DNA of 64,000 nt from Festucalex cinctus (lineage: Eukaryota > Chordata > Actinopteri > Syngnathiformes > Syngnathidae), in the NCBI RefSeq assembly GCF_051991245.1, contig NW_027520295.1, forward strand, positions 186,001-250,000. Direction: 5' to 3'. Below, one piece after another: positions 10,162 through 23,452 of the stretch. The position numbers and the translations under genes are program-made. The notes below the pieces were generated by a model. It saw only the letters and a list, made by a program, of their open reading frames with translations, was not told where the DNA came from and did no database searches. The first letter of the stretch is position 1, and each line of letters begins with the position of its first letter.

Positions 10162-13100
10162 TCTAGCATGAAATTGCTTGGGCACCTGTTAATTTTTAAG
10201 ATTTTGACACATTCAGCTCAAATGTACAATCATGCGCTAAAAACGCATTTAAAGCAATAAAAAGGTGATTATGGCTGTCAAACCTAAACCAAACGTTGTG
10301 CACTCAAATCTTTTGCTGTATTTAGTTTATTTTGGCATCCGGATGATGATTCTAGCATGAAATTGCTTGGGCACCTGTTAATTTTTAAGATTTTGACACA
10401 TTCAGCTCAAATGTACACAATTGCTGATTATGGCTGTCAAATCTAAACCAAACGTTGTGCACTCAAATCTTTTGCTGTATTTTGTTTATTTTGGCATCCG
10501 GATGATGATTCTAGCATGAAATTGCTTGGGCACCTGTTAATTTTTAAGATTTTGACACATTCAGCTCAAATGTACAATCATGCGCTAAAAACGCATTTAA
10601 AGCAATAAAAAGGTGATTATGGCTGTCAAACCTAAACCAAACGTTGTGCACTCAAATCTTTTGCTGTATTTAGTTTATTTTGGCATCCGGATGATGATTC
10701 TAGCATGAAATTGCTTGGGCACCTGTTAATTTTTAAGATTTTGACACATTCAGCTCAAATGTACACAATTGCTGATTATGGCTGTCAAATCTAAACCAAA
10801 CGTTGTGCACTCAAATCTTTTGCTGTATTTAGTTTATTTTGGCCTCCGGATGATGATTCTAGCATGAAATTGCTTGGGCACCTGTTAATTTTTAAGATTT
10901 TGACACATTCAGCTCAAATGTACAATCATGCGCTAAAAACGCATTTAAAGCAATAAAAAGGTGATTATGGCTGTCAAACCTAAACCAAACGTTGTGCACT
11001 CAAATCTTTTGCTGTATTTAGTTTATTTTGGCATCCGGATGATGATTCTAGCATGAAATTGCTTGAGCACCTGTTAATTTTTAAGATTTTGACACATTCA
11101 GCTCAAATGTACACAATTGCTGATTATGGCTGTCAAATCTAAACCAAACGTTGTGCACTCAAATCTTTTGCTGTATTTAGTTTATTTTGGCATCCGGATG
11201 ATGATTCTAGCATGAAATTGCTTGGGCACCTGTTAATTTTTAAGATTTTGACACATTCAGCTCAAATGTACAATCATGCGCTAAAAACGCATTTAAAGCA
11301 ATAAAAAGGTGATTATGGCTGTCAAACCTAAACCAAACGTTGTGCACTCAAATCTTTTGCTGTATTTAGTTTATTTTGGCATCCGGATGATGATTCTAGC
11401 ATGAAATTGCTTGGGCACCTGTTAATTTTTAAGATTTTGACACATTCAGCTCAAATGTACACAATTGCTGATTATGGCTGTCAAATCTAAACCAAACGTT
11501 GTGCACTCAAATCTTTTGCTGTATTTAGTTTATTTTGGCATCCGGATGATGATTCTAGCATGAAATTGCTTGGGCACCTGTTAATTTTTAAGATTTTGAC
11601 ACATTCAGCTCAAATGTACAATCATGCCCTAAAAACGCATTTAAAGCAATAAAAAGGTGATTATGGCTGTCAAACCTAAACCAAACGTTGTGCACTCAAA
11701 TCTTTTGCTGTATTTAGTTTATTTGGGCATCCGGATGATGATTCTAGCATGAAATTGCTTGGGCACCTGTTAATTTTTAAGATTTTGACACATTCAGCTC
11801 AAATGTACACAATTGCTGATTATGGCTGTCAAATCTAAACCAAACGTTGTGCACTCAAATCTTTTGCTGTATTTAGTTTATTTTGGCATCCGGATGATGA
11901 TTCTAGCATGAAATTGCTTGGGCACCTGTTAATTTTTAAGATTTTGACACATTCAGCTCAAATGTACACAATTGCTGATTATGGCTGTCAAATCTAAACC
12001 AAACGTTGTGCACTCAAATCTTTTGCTGTATTTAGTTTATTTTGGCATCCGGATGATGATTCTAGCATGAAATTGCTTGGGCACCTGTTAATTTTTAAGA
12101 TTTTGACACATTCAGCTCAAATGTACACAATTGCTGATTATGGCTGTCAAATCTAAACCAAACGTTGTGCACTCAAATCTTTTGCTGTATTTTGTTTATT
12201 TTGGCATCCGGATGATGATTCTAGCATTAAATTGCTTGGGCACCTGTTAATTTTTAAGATTTTGACACATTCAGCTCAAATGTACAATCATGCGCTAAAA
12301 ACGCATTTAAAGCAATAAAAAGGTGATTATGGCTGTCAAACCTAAACCAAACGTTGTGCACTCAAATCTTTTGCTGTATTTAGTTTATTTTGGCATCCGG
12401 ATGATGATTCTACCATGAAATTGCTTGGGCACCTGTTAATTTTTAAGATTTTGACACATTCAGCTCAAATGTACACAATTGCTGATTATGGCTGTCAAAT
12501 CTAAACCAAACGTTGTGCACTCAAATCTTTTGCTGTATTTAGTTTATTTTGGCATCCGGATGATGATTCTAGCATGAAATTGCTTGGGCACCTGTTAATT
12601 TTTAAGATTTTGACACATTCAGCTCAAATGTACAATCATGCGCTAAAAACGCATTTAAAGCAATAAAAAGGTGATTATGGCTGTCAAACCTAAACCAAAC
12701 GTTGTGCACTCAAATCTTTTGCTGTATTTAGTTTATTTTGGCATCCGGATGATGATTCTAGCATGAAATTGCTTGGGCACCTGTTAATTTTTAAGATTTT
12801 GACACATTCACCTCAAATGTACAATCATGCGCTAAAAACGCATTTAAAGCAATAAAAAGGTGATTATGGCTGTCAAACCTAAACCAAACGTTGTGCACTC
12901 AAATCTTTTGCTGTATTTAGTTTATTTTGGCATCCGGATGATGATTCTAGCATGAAATTGCTTGGGCACCTGTTAATTTTTAAGATTTTGACACATTCAG
13001 CTCAAATGTACACAATTGCTGATTATGGCTGTCAAATCTAAACCAAACGTTGTGCACTCAAATCTTTTGCTGTATTTTGTTTATTTTGGCATCCGGATGA

Positions 13101-15191
13101 TGATTCTAGCATTAAATTGCTTGGGCACCTGTTAATTTTTAAGATTTTGACACATTCAGCTCAAATGTACAATCATGCGCTAAAAACGCATTTAAAGCAA
13201 TAAAAAGGTGATTATGGCTGTCAAACCTAAACCAAACGTTGTGCACTCAAATCTTTTGCTGTATTTAGTTTATTTTGGCATCCGGATGATGATTCTAGCA
13301 TGAAATTGCTTGGGCACCTGTTAATTTTTAAGATTTTGACACATTCAGCTCAAATGTACACAATTGCTGATTATGGCTGTCAAATCTAAACCAAACGTTG
13401 TGCACTCAAATCTTTTGCTGTATTTAGTTTATTTTGGCATCCGGATGATGATTCTAGCATGAAATTGCTTGGGCACCTGTTAATTTTTAAGATTTTGACA
13501 CATTCAGCTCAAATGTACAATCATGCGCTAAAAACGCATTTAAAGCAATAAAAAGGTGATTATGGCTGTCAAACCTAAACCAAACGTTGTGCACTCAAAT
13601 CTTTTGCTGTATTTAGTTTATTTTGGCATCCGGATGATGATTCTAGCATGAAATTGCTTGGGCACCTGTTAATTTTTAAGATTTTGACACATTCACCTCA
13701 AATGTACAATCATGCGCTAAAAACGCATTTAAAGCAATAAAAAGGTGATTATGGCTGTCAAACCTAAACCAAACGTTGTGCACTCAAATCTTTTGCTGTA
13801 TTTAGTTTATTTTGGCATCCGGATGATGATTCTAGCATGAAATTGTTGGGCACCTGTTAATTTGTAAGATTTTGACACATTCAGCTCAAATGTACACAAT
13901 TGCTGATTATGGCTTTCAAATCTAAACCAAACGTTGTGCACTCAAATCTTTTGCTGTATTTAGTTTATTTTGGCATCCGGATGATGATTCTAGCATGAAA
14001 TTGCTTGGGCACCTGTTAATTTTTAAGATTTTGACACATTCAGCTCAAATGTACAATCATGCGCTAAAAACGCATTTAAAGCAATAAAAAGGTGATTATG
14101 GCTGTCAAACCTAAATCAAACGTTGTGCACTCAAATCTTTTGCTGTATTTAGTTTATTTTGGCATCCGGATGATGATTCTACCATGAAATTGCTTGGGCA
14201 CCTGTTAATTTTTAAGATTTTGACACATTCAGCTCAAATGTACACAATTGCTGATTATGGCTGTCAAATCTAAACCAAACGTTGTGCACTCAAATCTTTT
14301 GCTGTATTTAGTTTATTTTGGCATCCGGATGATGATTCTAGCATGAAATTGCTTGGGCACCTGTTAATTTTTAAGATTTTGACACATTCAGCTCAAATGT
14401 ACAATCATGCGCTAAAAACGCATTTAAAGCAATAAAAAGGTGATTATGGCTGTCAAACCTAAACCAAACGTTGTGCACTCAAATCTTTTGCTGTATTTAG
14501 TTTATTTTGGCATCCGGATGATGATTCTAGCATGAAATTGCTTGGGCACCTGTTAATTTTTAAGATTTTGACACATTCAGCTCAAATGTACACAATTGCT
14601 GATTATGGCTGTCAAATCTAAACCAAACGTTGTGCACTCAAATCTTTTGCTGTATTTAGTTTATTTTGGCATCCGGATGATGATTCTAGCATGAAATTGC
14701 TTGGGCACCTGTTAATTTTTAAGATTTTGACACATTCAGCTCAAATGTACAATCATGCGCTAAAAACGCATTTAAAGCAATAAAAAGGTGATTATGGCTG
14801 TCAAACCTAAACCAAACGTTGTGCACTCAAATCTTTTGCTGTATTTAGTTTATTTTGGCATCCGGATGATGATTCTAGCATGAAATTGCTTGGGCACCTG
14901 TTAATTTTTAAGATTTTGACACATTCAGCTCAAATGTACACAATTGCTGATTATGGCTGTCAAATCTAAACCAAACGTTGTGCACTCAAATCTTTTGCTG
15001 TATTTAGTTTATTTTGGCATCCGGATGATGATTCTAGCATGAAATTGCTTGGGCACCTGTTAATTTTTAAGATTTTGACACATTCAGCTCAAATGTACAC
15101 AATTGCTGATTATGGCTGTCAAATCTAAACCAAACGTTGTGCACTCAAATCTTTTGCTGTATTTAGTTTATTTTGGCATCCGGATGATGAT
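10162..15191 (+). repeat. 29-monomer higher-order block, copy 1 (5,030 bp)
   Basis: The order is L Sw L Sk L S L S Lx S S Sw Lt Sc L Lp Sw Lt S L Lp Sz La Sc L S L S S, fourteen L-type and fifteen S-type units. The S at 11,047 has a private G to A (GCTTGAGCACC, position 11,066). Copies with the same order are at 25,511-30,381 (one monomer missing, Sw replaced by S), 40,382-45,399 and 52,994-58,011. Shared marker order over this length cannot arise by chance from random monomers. Confidence 0.88.
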
Positions 15192-18100
15192 TCTAGCATG
15201 AAATTGCTTGGGCACCTGTTAATTTTTAAGATTTTGACACATTCAGCTCAAATGTACAATCATGCGCTAAAAACGCATTTAAAGCAATAAAAAGGTGATT
15301 ATGGCTGTCAAACCTAAACCAAACGTTGTGCACTCAAATCTTTTGCTGTATTTAGTTTATTTTGGCATCCGGATGATGATTCTAGCATGAAATTGCTTGG
15401 GCACCTGTTAATTTTTAAGATTTTGACACATTCAGCTCAAATGTACACAATTGCTGATTATGGCTGTCAAATCTAAACCAAACGTTGTGCACTCAAATCT
15501 TTTGCTGTATTTTGTTTATTTTGGCATCCGGATGATGATTCTAGCATGAAATTGCTTGGGCACCTGTTAATTTTTAAGATTTTGACACATTCAGCTCAAA
15601 TGTACAATCATGCGCTAAAAACGCATTTAAAGCAATAAAAAGGTGATTATGGCTGTCAAACCTAAACCAAACGTTGTGCACTCAAATCTTTTGCTGTATT
15701 TAGTTTATTTTGGCATCCGGATGATGATTCTAGCATGAAATTGCTTGGGCACCTGTTAATTTTTAAGATTTTGACACATTCAGCTCAAATGTACACAATT
15801 GCTGATTATGGCTGTCAAATCTAAACCAAACGTTGTGCACTCAAATCTTTTGCTGTATTTAGTTTATTTTGGCCTCCGGATGATGATTCTAGCATGAAAT
15901 TGCTTGGGCACCTGTTAATTTTTAAGATTTTGACACATTCAGCTCAAATGTACAATCATGCGCTAAAAACGCATTTAAAGCAATAAAAAGGTGATTATGG
16001 CTGTCAAACCTAAACCAAACGTTGTGCACTCAAATCTTTTGCTGTATTTAGTTTATTTTGGCATCCGGATGATGATTCTAGCATGAAATTGCTTGGGCAC
16101 CTGTTAATTTTTAAGATTTTGACACATTCAGCTCAAATGTACACAATTGCTGATTATGGCTGTCAAATCTAAACCAAACGTTGTGCACTCAAATCTTTTG
16201 CTGTATTTAGTTTATTTTGGCATCCGGATGATGATTCTAGCATGAAATTGCTTGGGCACCTGTTAATTTTTAAGATTTTGACACATTCAGCTCAAATGTA
16301 CAATCATGCGCTAAAAACGCATTTAAAGCAATAAAAAGGTGATTATGGCTGTCAAACCTAAACCAAACGTTGTGCACTCAAATCTTTTGCTGTATTTAGT
16401 TTATTTTGGCATCCGGATGATGATTCTAGCATGAAATTGCTTGGGCACCTGTTAATTTTTAAGATTTTGACACATTCACCTCAAATGTACAATCATGCGC
16501 TAAAAACGCATTTAAAGCAATAAAAAGGTGATTATGGCTGTCAAACCTAAACCAAACGTTGTGCACTCAAATCTTTTGCTGTATTTAGTTTATTTTGGCA
16601 TCCGGATGATGATTCTAGCATGAAATTGTTGGGCACCTGTTAATTTGTAAGATTTTGACACATTCAGCTCAAATGTACACAATTGCTGATTATGGCTTTC
16701 AAATCTAAACCAAACGTTGTGCACTCAAATCTTTTGCTGTATTTAGTTTATTTTGGCATCCGGATGATGATTCTAGCATGAAATTGCTTGGGCACCTGTT
16801 AATTTTTAAGATTTTGACACATTCAGCTCAAATGTACAATCATGCGCTAAAAACGCATTTAAAGCAATAAAAAGGTGATTATGGCTGTCAAACCTAAATC
16901 AAACGTTGTGCACTCAAATCTTTTGCTGTATTTAGTTTATTTTGGCATCCGGATGATGATTCTACCATGAAATTGCTTGGGCACCTGTTAATTTTTAAGA
17001 TTTTGACACATTCAGCTCAAATGTACACAATTGCTGATTATGGCTGTCAAATCTAAACCAAACGTTGTGCACTCAAATCTTTTGCTGTATTTAGTTTATT
17101 TTGGCATCCGGATGATGATTCTAGCATGAAATTGCTTGGGCACCTGTTAATTTTTAAGATTTTGACACATTCAGCTCAAATGTACAATCATGCGCTAAAA
17201 ACGCATTTAAAGCAATAAAAAGGTGATTATGGCTGTCAAACCTAAACCAAACGTTGTGCACTCAAATCTTTTGCTGTATTTAGTTTATTTTGGCATCCGG
17301 ATGATGATTCTAGCATGAAATTGCTTGGGCACCTGTTAATTTTTAAGATTTTGACACATTCAGCTCAAATGTACACAATTGCTGATTATGGCTGTCAAAT
17401 CTAAACCAAACGTTGTGCACTCAAATCTTTTGCTGTATTTAGTTTATTTTGGCATCCGGATGATGATTCTAGCATGAAATTGCTTGGGCACCTGTTAATT
17501 TTTAAGATTTTGACACATTCAGCTCAAATGTACAATCATGCGCTAAAAACGCATTTAAAGCAATAAAAAGGTGATTATGGCTGTCAAACCTAAACCAAAC
17601 GTTGTGCACTCAAATCTTTTGCTGTATTTAGTTTATTTTGGCATCCGGATGATGATTCTAGCATGAAATTGCTTGGGCACCTGTTAATTTTTAAGATTTT
17701 GACACATTCAGCTCAAATGTACACAATTGCTGATTATGGCTGTCAAATCTAAACCAAACGTTGTGCACTCAAATCTTTTGCTGTATTTAGTTTATTTTGG
17801 CATCCGGATGATGATTCTAGCATGAAATTGCTTGGGCACCTGTTAATTTTTAAGATTTTGACACATTCAGCTCAAATGTACACAATTGCTGATTATGGCT
17901 GTCAAATCTAAACCAAACGTTGTGCACTCAAATCTTTTGCTGTATTTAGTTTATTTTGGCATCCGGATGATGATTCTAGCATGAAATTGCTTGGGCACCT
18001 GTTAATTTTTAAGATTTTGACACATTCAGCTCAAATGTACAATCATGCGCTAAAAACGCATTTAAAGCAATAAAAAGGTGATTATGGCTGTCAAACCTAA

Positions 18101-19207
18101 ACCAAACGTTGTGCACTCAAATCTTTTGCTGTATTTAGTTTATTTTGGCATCCGGATGATGATTCTAGCATGAAATTGCTTGGGCACCTGTTAATTTTTA
18201 AGATTTTGACACATTCAGCTCAAATGTACACAATTGCTGATTATGGCTGTCAAATCTAAACCAAACGTTGTGCACTCAAATCTTTTGCTGTATTTTGTTT
18301 ATTTTGGCATCCGGATGATGATTCTAGCATGAAATTGCTTGGGCACCTGTTAATTTTTAAGATTTTGACACATTCAGCTCAAATGTACAATCATGCGCTA
18401 AAAACGCATTTAAAGCAATAAAAAGGTGATTATGGCTGTCAAACCTAAACCAAACGTTGTGCACTCAAATCTTTTGCTGTATTTAGTTTATTTTGGCATC
18501 CGGATGATGATTCTAGCATGAAATTGCTTGGGCACCTGTTAATTTTTAAGATTTTGACACATTCAGCTCAAATGTACACAATTGCTGATTATGGCTGTCA
18601 AATCTAAACCAAACGTTGTGCACTCAAATCTTTTGCTGTATTTAGTTTATTTTGGCCTCCGGATGATGATTCTAGCATGAAATTGCTTGGGCACCTGTTA
18701 ATTTTTAAGATTTTGACACATTCAGCTCAAATGTACAATCATGCGCTAAAAACGCATTTAAAGCAATAAAAAGGTGATTATGGCTGTCAAACCTAAACCA
18801 AACGTTGTGCACTCAAATCTTTTGCTGTATTTAGTTTATTTTGGCATCCGGATGATGATTCTAGCATGAAATTGCTTGGGCACCTGTTAATTTTTAAGAT
18901 TTTGACACATTCAGCTCAAATGTACACAATTGCTGATTATGGCTGTCAAATCTAAACCAAACGTTGTGCACTCAAATCTTTTGCTGTATTTAGTTTATTT
19001 TGGCATCCGGATGATGATTCTAGCATGAAATTGCTTGGGCACCTGTTAATTTTTAAGATTTTGACACATTCAGCTCAAATGTACAATCATGCGCTAAAAA
19101 CGCATTTAAAGCAATAAAAAGGTGATTATGGCTGTCAAACCTAAACCAAACGTTGTGCACTCAAATCTTTTGCTGTATTTAGTTTATTTTGGCATCCGGA
19201 TGATGAT
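13294..19207 (+). repeat. 2,783-bp segment of 16 monomers, tandem duplication
   Basis: Monomers at 13,294-16,424 match those at 16,077-19,207 in order and markers with a constant offset of 2,783 bp. The repeated core is Sz La Sc L S L S S L Sw L Sk L S L Lp. Upstream the match stops at an Lt against L difference (13,105 against 15,888), and downstream where Lp at 16,425 faces S at 19,208. This is one unequal exchange inside the follow-on block of the first 29-monomer copy. Confidence 0.85.
13831..13988 (+). repeat. Sz monomer (158 bp), type example
   Basis: A short monomer with a 1-bp deletion (ATTGTTGGG for ATTGCTTGGG), TTTGTAAG and GGCTTTCAA. Eleven Sz units start at 13,831, 16,614, 29,180, 31,456, 36,297, 44,051, 46,822, 48,909, 56,663, 59,434 and 61,521. 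The two at 36,297 and 48,909 have the deletion and GTAAG but keep GGCTGTCAA. Every Sz directly follows an Lp; nine of eleven precede La or Ld, the other two (46,822 and 59,434) precede S. Confidence 0.9.
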
Positions 19208-20728
19208 TCTAGCATGAAATTGCTTGGGCACCTGTTAATTTTTAAGATTTTGACACATTCAGCTCAAATGTACACAATTGCTGATTATGGCTGTCAAATC
19301 TAAACCAAACGTTGTGCACTCAAATCTTTTGCTGTATTTAGTTTATTTTGGCATCCGGATGATGATTCTAGCATGAAATTGCTTGGGCACCTGTTAATTT
19401 TTAAGATTTTGACACATTCAGCTCAAATGTACAATCATGCCCTAAAAACGCATTTAAAGCAATAAAAAGGTGATTATGGCTGTCAAACCTAAACCAAACG
19501 TTGTGCACTCAAATCTTTTGCTGTATTTAGTTTATTTGGGCATCCGGATGATGATTCTAGCATGAAATTGCTTGGGCACCTGTTAATTTTTAAGATTTTG
19601 ACACATTCAGCTCAAATGTACACAATTGCTGATTATGGCTGTCAAATCTAAACCAAACGTTGTGCACTCAAATCTTTTGCTGTATTTAGTTTATTTTGGC
19701 ATCCGGATGATGATTCTAGCATGAAATTGCTTGGACACCTGTTAATTTTTAAGATTTTGACACATTCAGCTCAAATGTACACAATTGCTGATTATGGCTG
19801 TCAAATCTAAACCAAACGTTGTGCACTCAAATCTTTTGCTGTATTTAGTTTATTTTGGCATCCGGATGATGATTCTAGCATGAAATTGCTTGGGCACCTG
19901 TTAATTTTTAAGATTTTGACACATTCAGCTCAAATGTACACAATTGCTGATTATGGCTGTCAAATCTAAACCAAACGTTGTGCACTCAAATCTTTTGCTG
20001 TATTTTGTTTATTTTGGCATCCGGATGATGATTCTAGCATTAAATTGCTTGGGCACCTGTTAATTTTTAAGATTTTGACACATTCAGCTCAAATGTACAA
20101 TCATGCGCTAAAAACGCATTTAAAGCAATAAAAAGGTGATTATGGCTGTCAAACCTAAACCAAACGTTGTGCACTCAAATCTTTTGCTGTATTTAGTTTA
20201 TTTTGGCATCCGGATGATGATTCTACCATGAAATTGCTTGGGCACCTGTTAATTTTTAAGATTTTGACACATTCAGCTCAAATGTACACAATTGCTGATT
20301 ATGGCTGTCAAATCTAAACCAAACGTTGTGCACTCAAATCTTTTGCTGTATTTAGTTTATTTTGGCATCCGGATGATGATTCTAGCATGAAATTGCTTGG
20401 GCACCTGTTAATTTTTAAGATTTTGACACATTCAGCTCAAATGTACAATCATGCGCTAAAAACGCATTTAAAGCAATAAAAAGGTGATTATGGCTGTCAA
20501 ACCTAAACCAAACGTTGTGCACTCAAATCTTTTGCTGTATTTAGTTTATTTTGGCATCCGGATGATGATTCTAGCATGAAATTGCTTGGGCACCTGTTAA
20601 TTTTTAAGATTTTGACACATTCAGCTCAAATGTACACAATTGCTGATTATGGCTGTCAAATCTAAACCAAACGTTGTGCACTCAAATCTTTTGCTGTATT
20701 TTGTTTATTTTGGCATCCGGATGATGAT
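19208..20728 (+). repeat. S Lx S S Sw Lt Sc L Sw segment with a private marker
   Basis: Starts at 19,208, 19,367, 19,556, 19,715, 19,874, 20,033, 20,222, 20,381 and 20,570. The S unit at 19,715 has GGACACC (G to A at 19,735), a change found in only one other unit, at 34,557. That tie shows this stretch belongs to the segment repeated at 31.1-35.6 kb. The Sc L Sw join skips the Lp found at this place in the 29-monomer block. Confidence 0.85.
19367..19555 (+). repeat. Lx monomer, type example
   Basis: Lx units carry two changes about 90 bp apart, ATGCCCT (for ATGCGCT) and TTTGGGCATCC (for TTTTGGCATCC), always together. The eight units start at 4,873, 6,235, 11,554, 19,367, 26,903, 34,209, 41,774 and 54,386. 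Each is preceded by plain S and followed by S S Sw Lt Sc. The first change breaks the L hairpin and removes the GCGC site. Confidence 0.9.
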
Positions 20729-23452
20729 TCTAGCATGAAATTGCTTGGGCACCTGTTAATTTTTAAGATTTTGACACATTCAGCTCAAATGTACAATCAT
20801 GCGCTAAAAACGCATTTAAAGCAATAAAAAGGTGATTATGGCTGTCAAACCTAAACCAAACGTTGTGCACTCAAATCTTTTGCTGTATTTAGTTTATTTT
20901 GGCATCCGGATGATGATTCTAGCATGAAATTGCTTGGGCACCTGTTAATTTTTAAGATTTTGACACATTCAGCTCAAATGTACACAATTGCTGATTATGG
21001 CTGTCAAATCTAAACCAAACGTTGTGCACTCAAATCTTTTGCTGTATTTAGTTTATTTTGGCCTCCGGATGATGATTCTAGCATGAAATTGCTTGGGCAC
21101 CTGTTAATTTTTAAGATTTTGACACATTCAGCTCAAATGTACAATCATGCGCTAAAAACGCATTTAAAGCAATAAAAAGGTGATTATGGCTGTCAAACCT
21201 AAACCAAACGTTGTGCACTCAAATCTTTTGCTGTATTTAGTTTATTTTGGCATCCGGATGATGATTCTAGCATGAAATTGCTTGGGCACCTGTTAATTTT
21301 TAAGATTTTGACACATTCAGCTCAAATGTACACAATTGCTGATTATGGCTGTCAAATCTAAACCAAACGTTGTGCACTCAAATCTTTTGCTGTATTTAGT
21401 TTATTTTGGCATCCGGATGATGATTCTAGCATGAAATTGCTTGGGCACCTGTTAATTTTTAAGATTTTGACACATTCAGCTCAAATGTACAATCATGCGC
21501 TAAAAACGCATTTAAAGCAATAAAAAGGTGATTATGGCTGTCAAACCTAAACCAAACGTTGTGCACTCAAATCTTTTGCTGTATTTAGTTTATTTTGGCA
21601 TCCGGATGATGATTCTAGCATGAAATTGCTTGGGCACCTGTTAATTTTTAAGATTTTGACACATTCAGCTCAAATGTACACAATTGCTGATTATGGCTGT
21701 CAAATCTAAACCAAACGTTGTGCACTCAAATCTTTTGCTGTATTTAGTTTATTTTGGCATCCGGATGATGATTCTAGCATGAAATTGCTTGGGCACCTGT
21801 TAATTTTTAAGATTTTGACACATTCAGCTCAAATGTACACAATTGCTGATTATGGCTGTCAAATCTAAACCAAACGTTGTGCACTCAAATCTTTTGCTGT
21901 ATTTAGTTTATTTTGGCATCCGGATGATGATTCTAGCATGAAATTGCTTGGGCACCTGTTAATTTTTAAGATTTTGACACATTCAGCTCAAATGTACACA
22001 ATTGCTGATTATGGCTGTCAAATCTAAACCAAACGTTGTGCACTCAAATCTTTTGCTGTATTTAGTTTATTTTGGCATCCGGATGATGATTCTAGCATGA
22101 AATTGCTTGGGCACCTGTTAATTTTTAAGATTTTGACACATTCAGCTCAAATGTACACAATTGCTGATTATGGCTGTCAAATCTAAACCAAACGTTGTGC
22201 ACTCAAATCTTTTGCTGTATTTTGTTTATTTTGGCATCCGGATGATGATTCTAGCATTAAATTGCTTGGGCACCTGTTAATTTTTAAGATTTTGACACAT
22301 TCAGCTCAAATGTACAATCATGCGCTAAAAACGCATTTAAAGCAATAAAAAGGTGATTATGGCTGTCAAACCTAAACCAAACGTTGTGCACTCAAATCTT
22401 TTGCTGTATTTAGTTTATTTTGGCATCCGGATGATGATTCTACCATGAAATTGCTTGGGCACCTGTTAATTTTTAAGATTTTGACACATTCAGCTCAAAT
22501 GTACACAATTGCTGATTATGGCTGTCAAATCTAAACCAAACGTTGTGCACTCAAATCTTTTGCTGTATTTAGTTTATTTTGGCATCCGGATGATGATTCT
22601 AGCATGAAATTGCTTGGGCACCTGTTAATTTTTAAGATTTTGACACATTCAGCTCAAATGTACAATCATGCGCTAAAAACGCATTTAAAGCAATAAAAAG
22701 GTGATTATGGCTGTCAAACCTAAACCAAACGTTGTGCACTCAAATCTTTTGCTGTATTTAGTTTATTTTGGCATCCGGATGATGATTCTAGCATGAAATT
22801 GCTTGGGCACCTGTTAATTTTTAAGATTTTGACACATTCAGCTCAAATGTACACAATTGCTGATTATGGCTGTCAAATCTAAACCAAACGTTGTGCACTC
22901 AAATCTTTTGCTGTATTTAGTTTATTTTGGCATCCGTATGATGATTCTAGCATGAAATTGCTTGGGCACCTGTTAATTTTTAAGATTTTGACACATTCAG
23001 CTCAAATGTACACAATTGCTGATTATGGCTGTCAAATCTAAACCAAACGTTGTGCACTCAAATCTTTTGCTGTATTTAGTTTATTTTGGCATCCGGATGA
23101 TGATTCTAGCATGAAATTGCTTGGGCACCTGTTAATTTTTAAGATTTTGACACATTCAGCTCAAATGTACAATCATGCGCTAAAAACGCATTTAAAGCAA
23201 TAAAAAGGTGATTATGGCTGTCAAACCTAAACCAAACGTTGTGCACTCAAATCTTTTGCTGTATTTAGTTTATTTTGGCATCCGGATGATGATTCTAGCA
23301 TGAAATTGCTTGGGCACCTGTTAATTTTTAAGATTTTGACACATTCAGCTCAAATGTACACAATTGCTGATTATGGCTGTCAAATCTAAACCAAACGTTG
23401 TGCACTCAAATCTTTTGCTGTATTTTGTTTATTTTGGCATCCGGATGATGAT
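20729..23452 (+). repeat. L Sk L S L S S S Sw Lt Sc L Sg S L Sw stretch
   Basis: Starts are 20,729, 20,918, 21,077, 21,266, 21,425, 21,614, 21,773, 21,932, 22,091, 22,250, 22,439, 22,598, 22,787, 22,946, 23,105 and 23,294. The S S S run at 21,614-22,090 sits where other copies have S Lx S S, so one Lx monomer appears to have been deleted. The Sc L Sg S order also occurs at 7,090-7,755. Confidence 0.83.
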
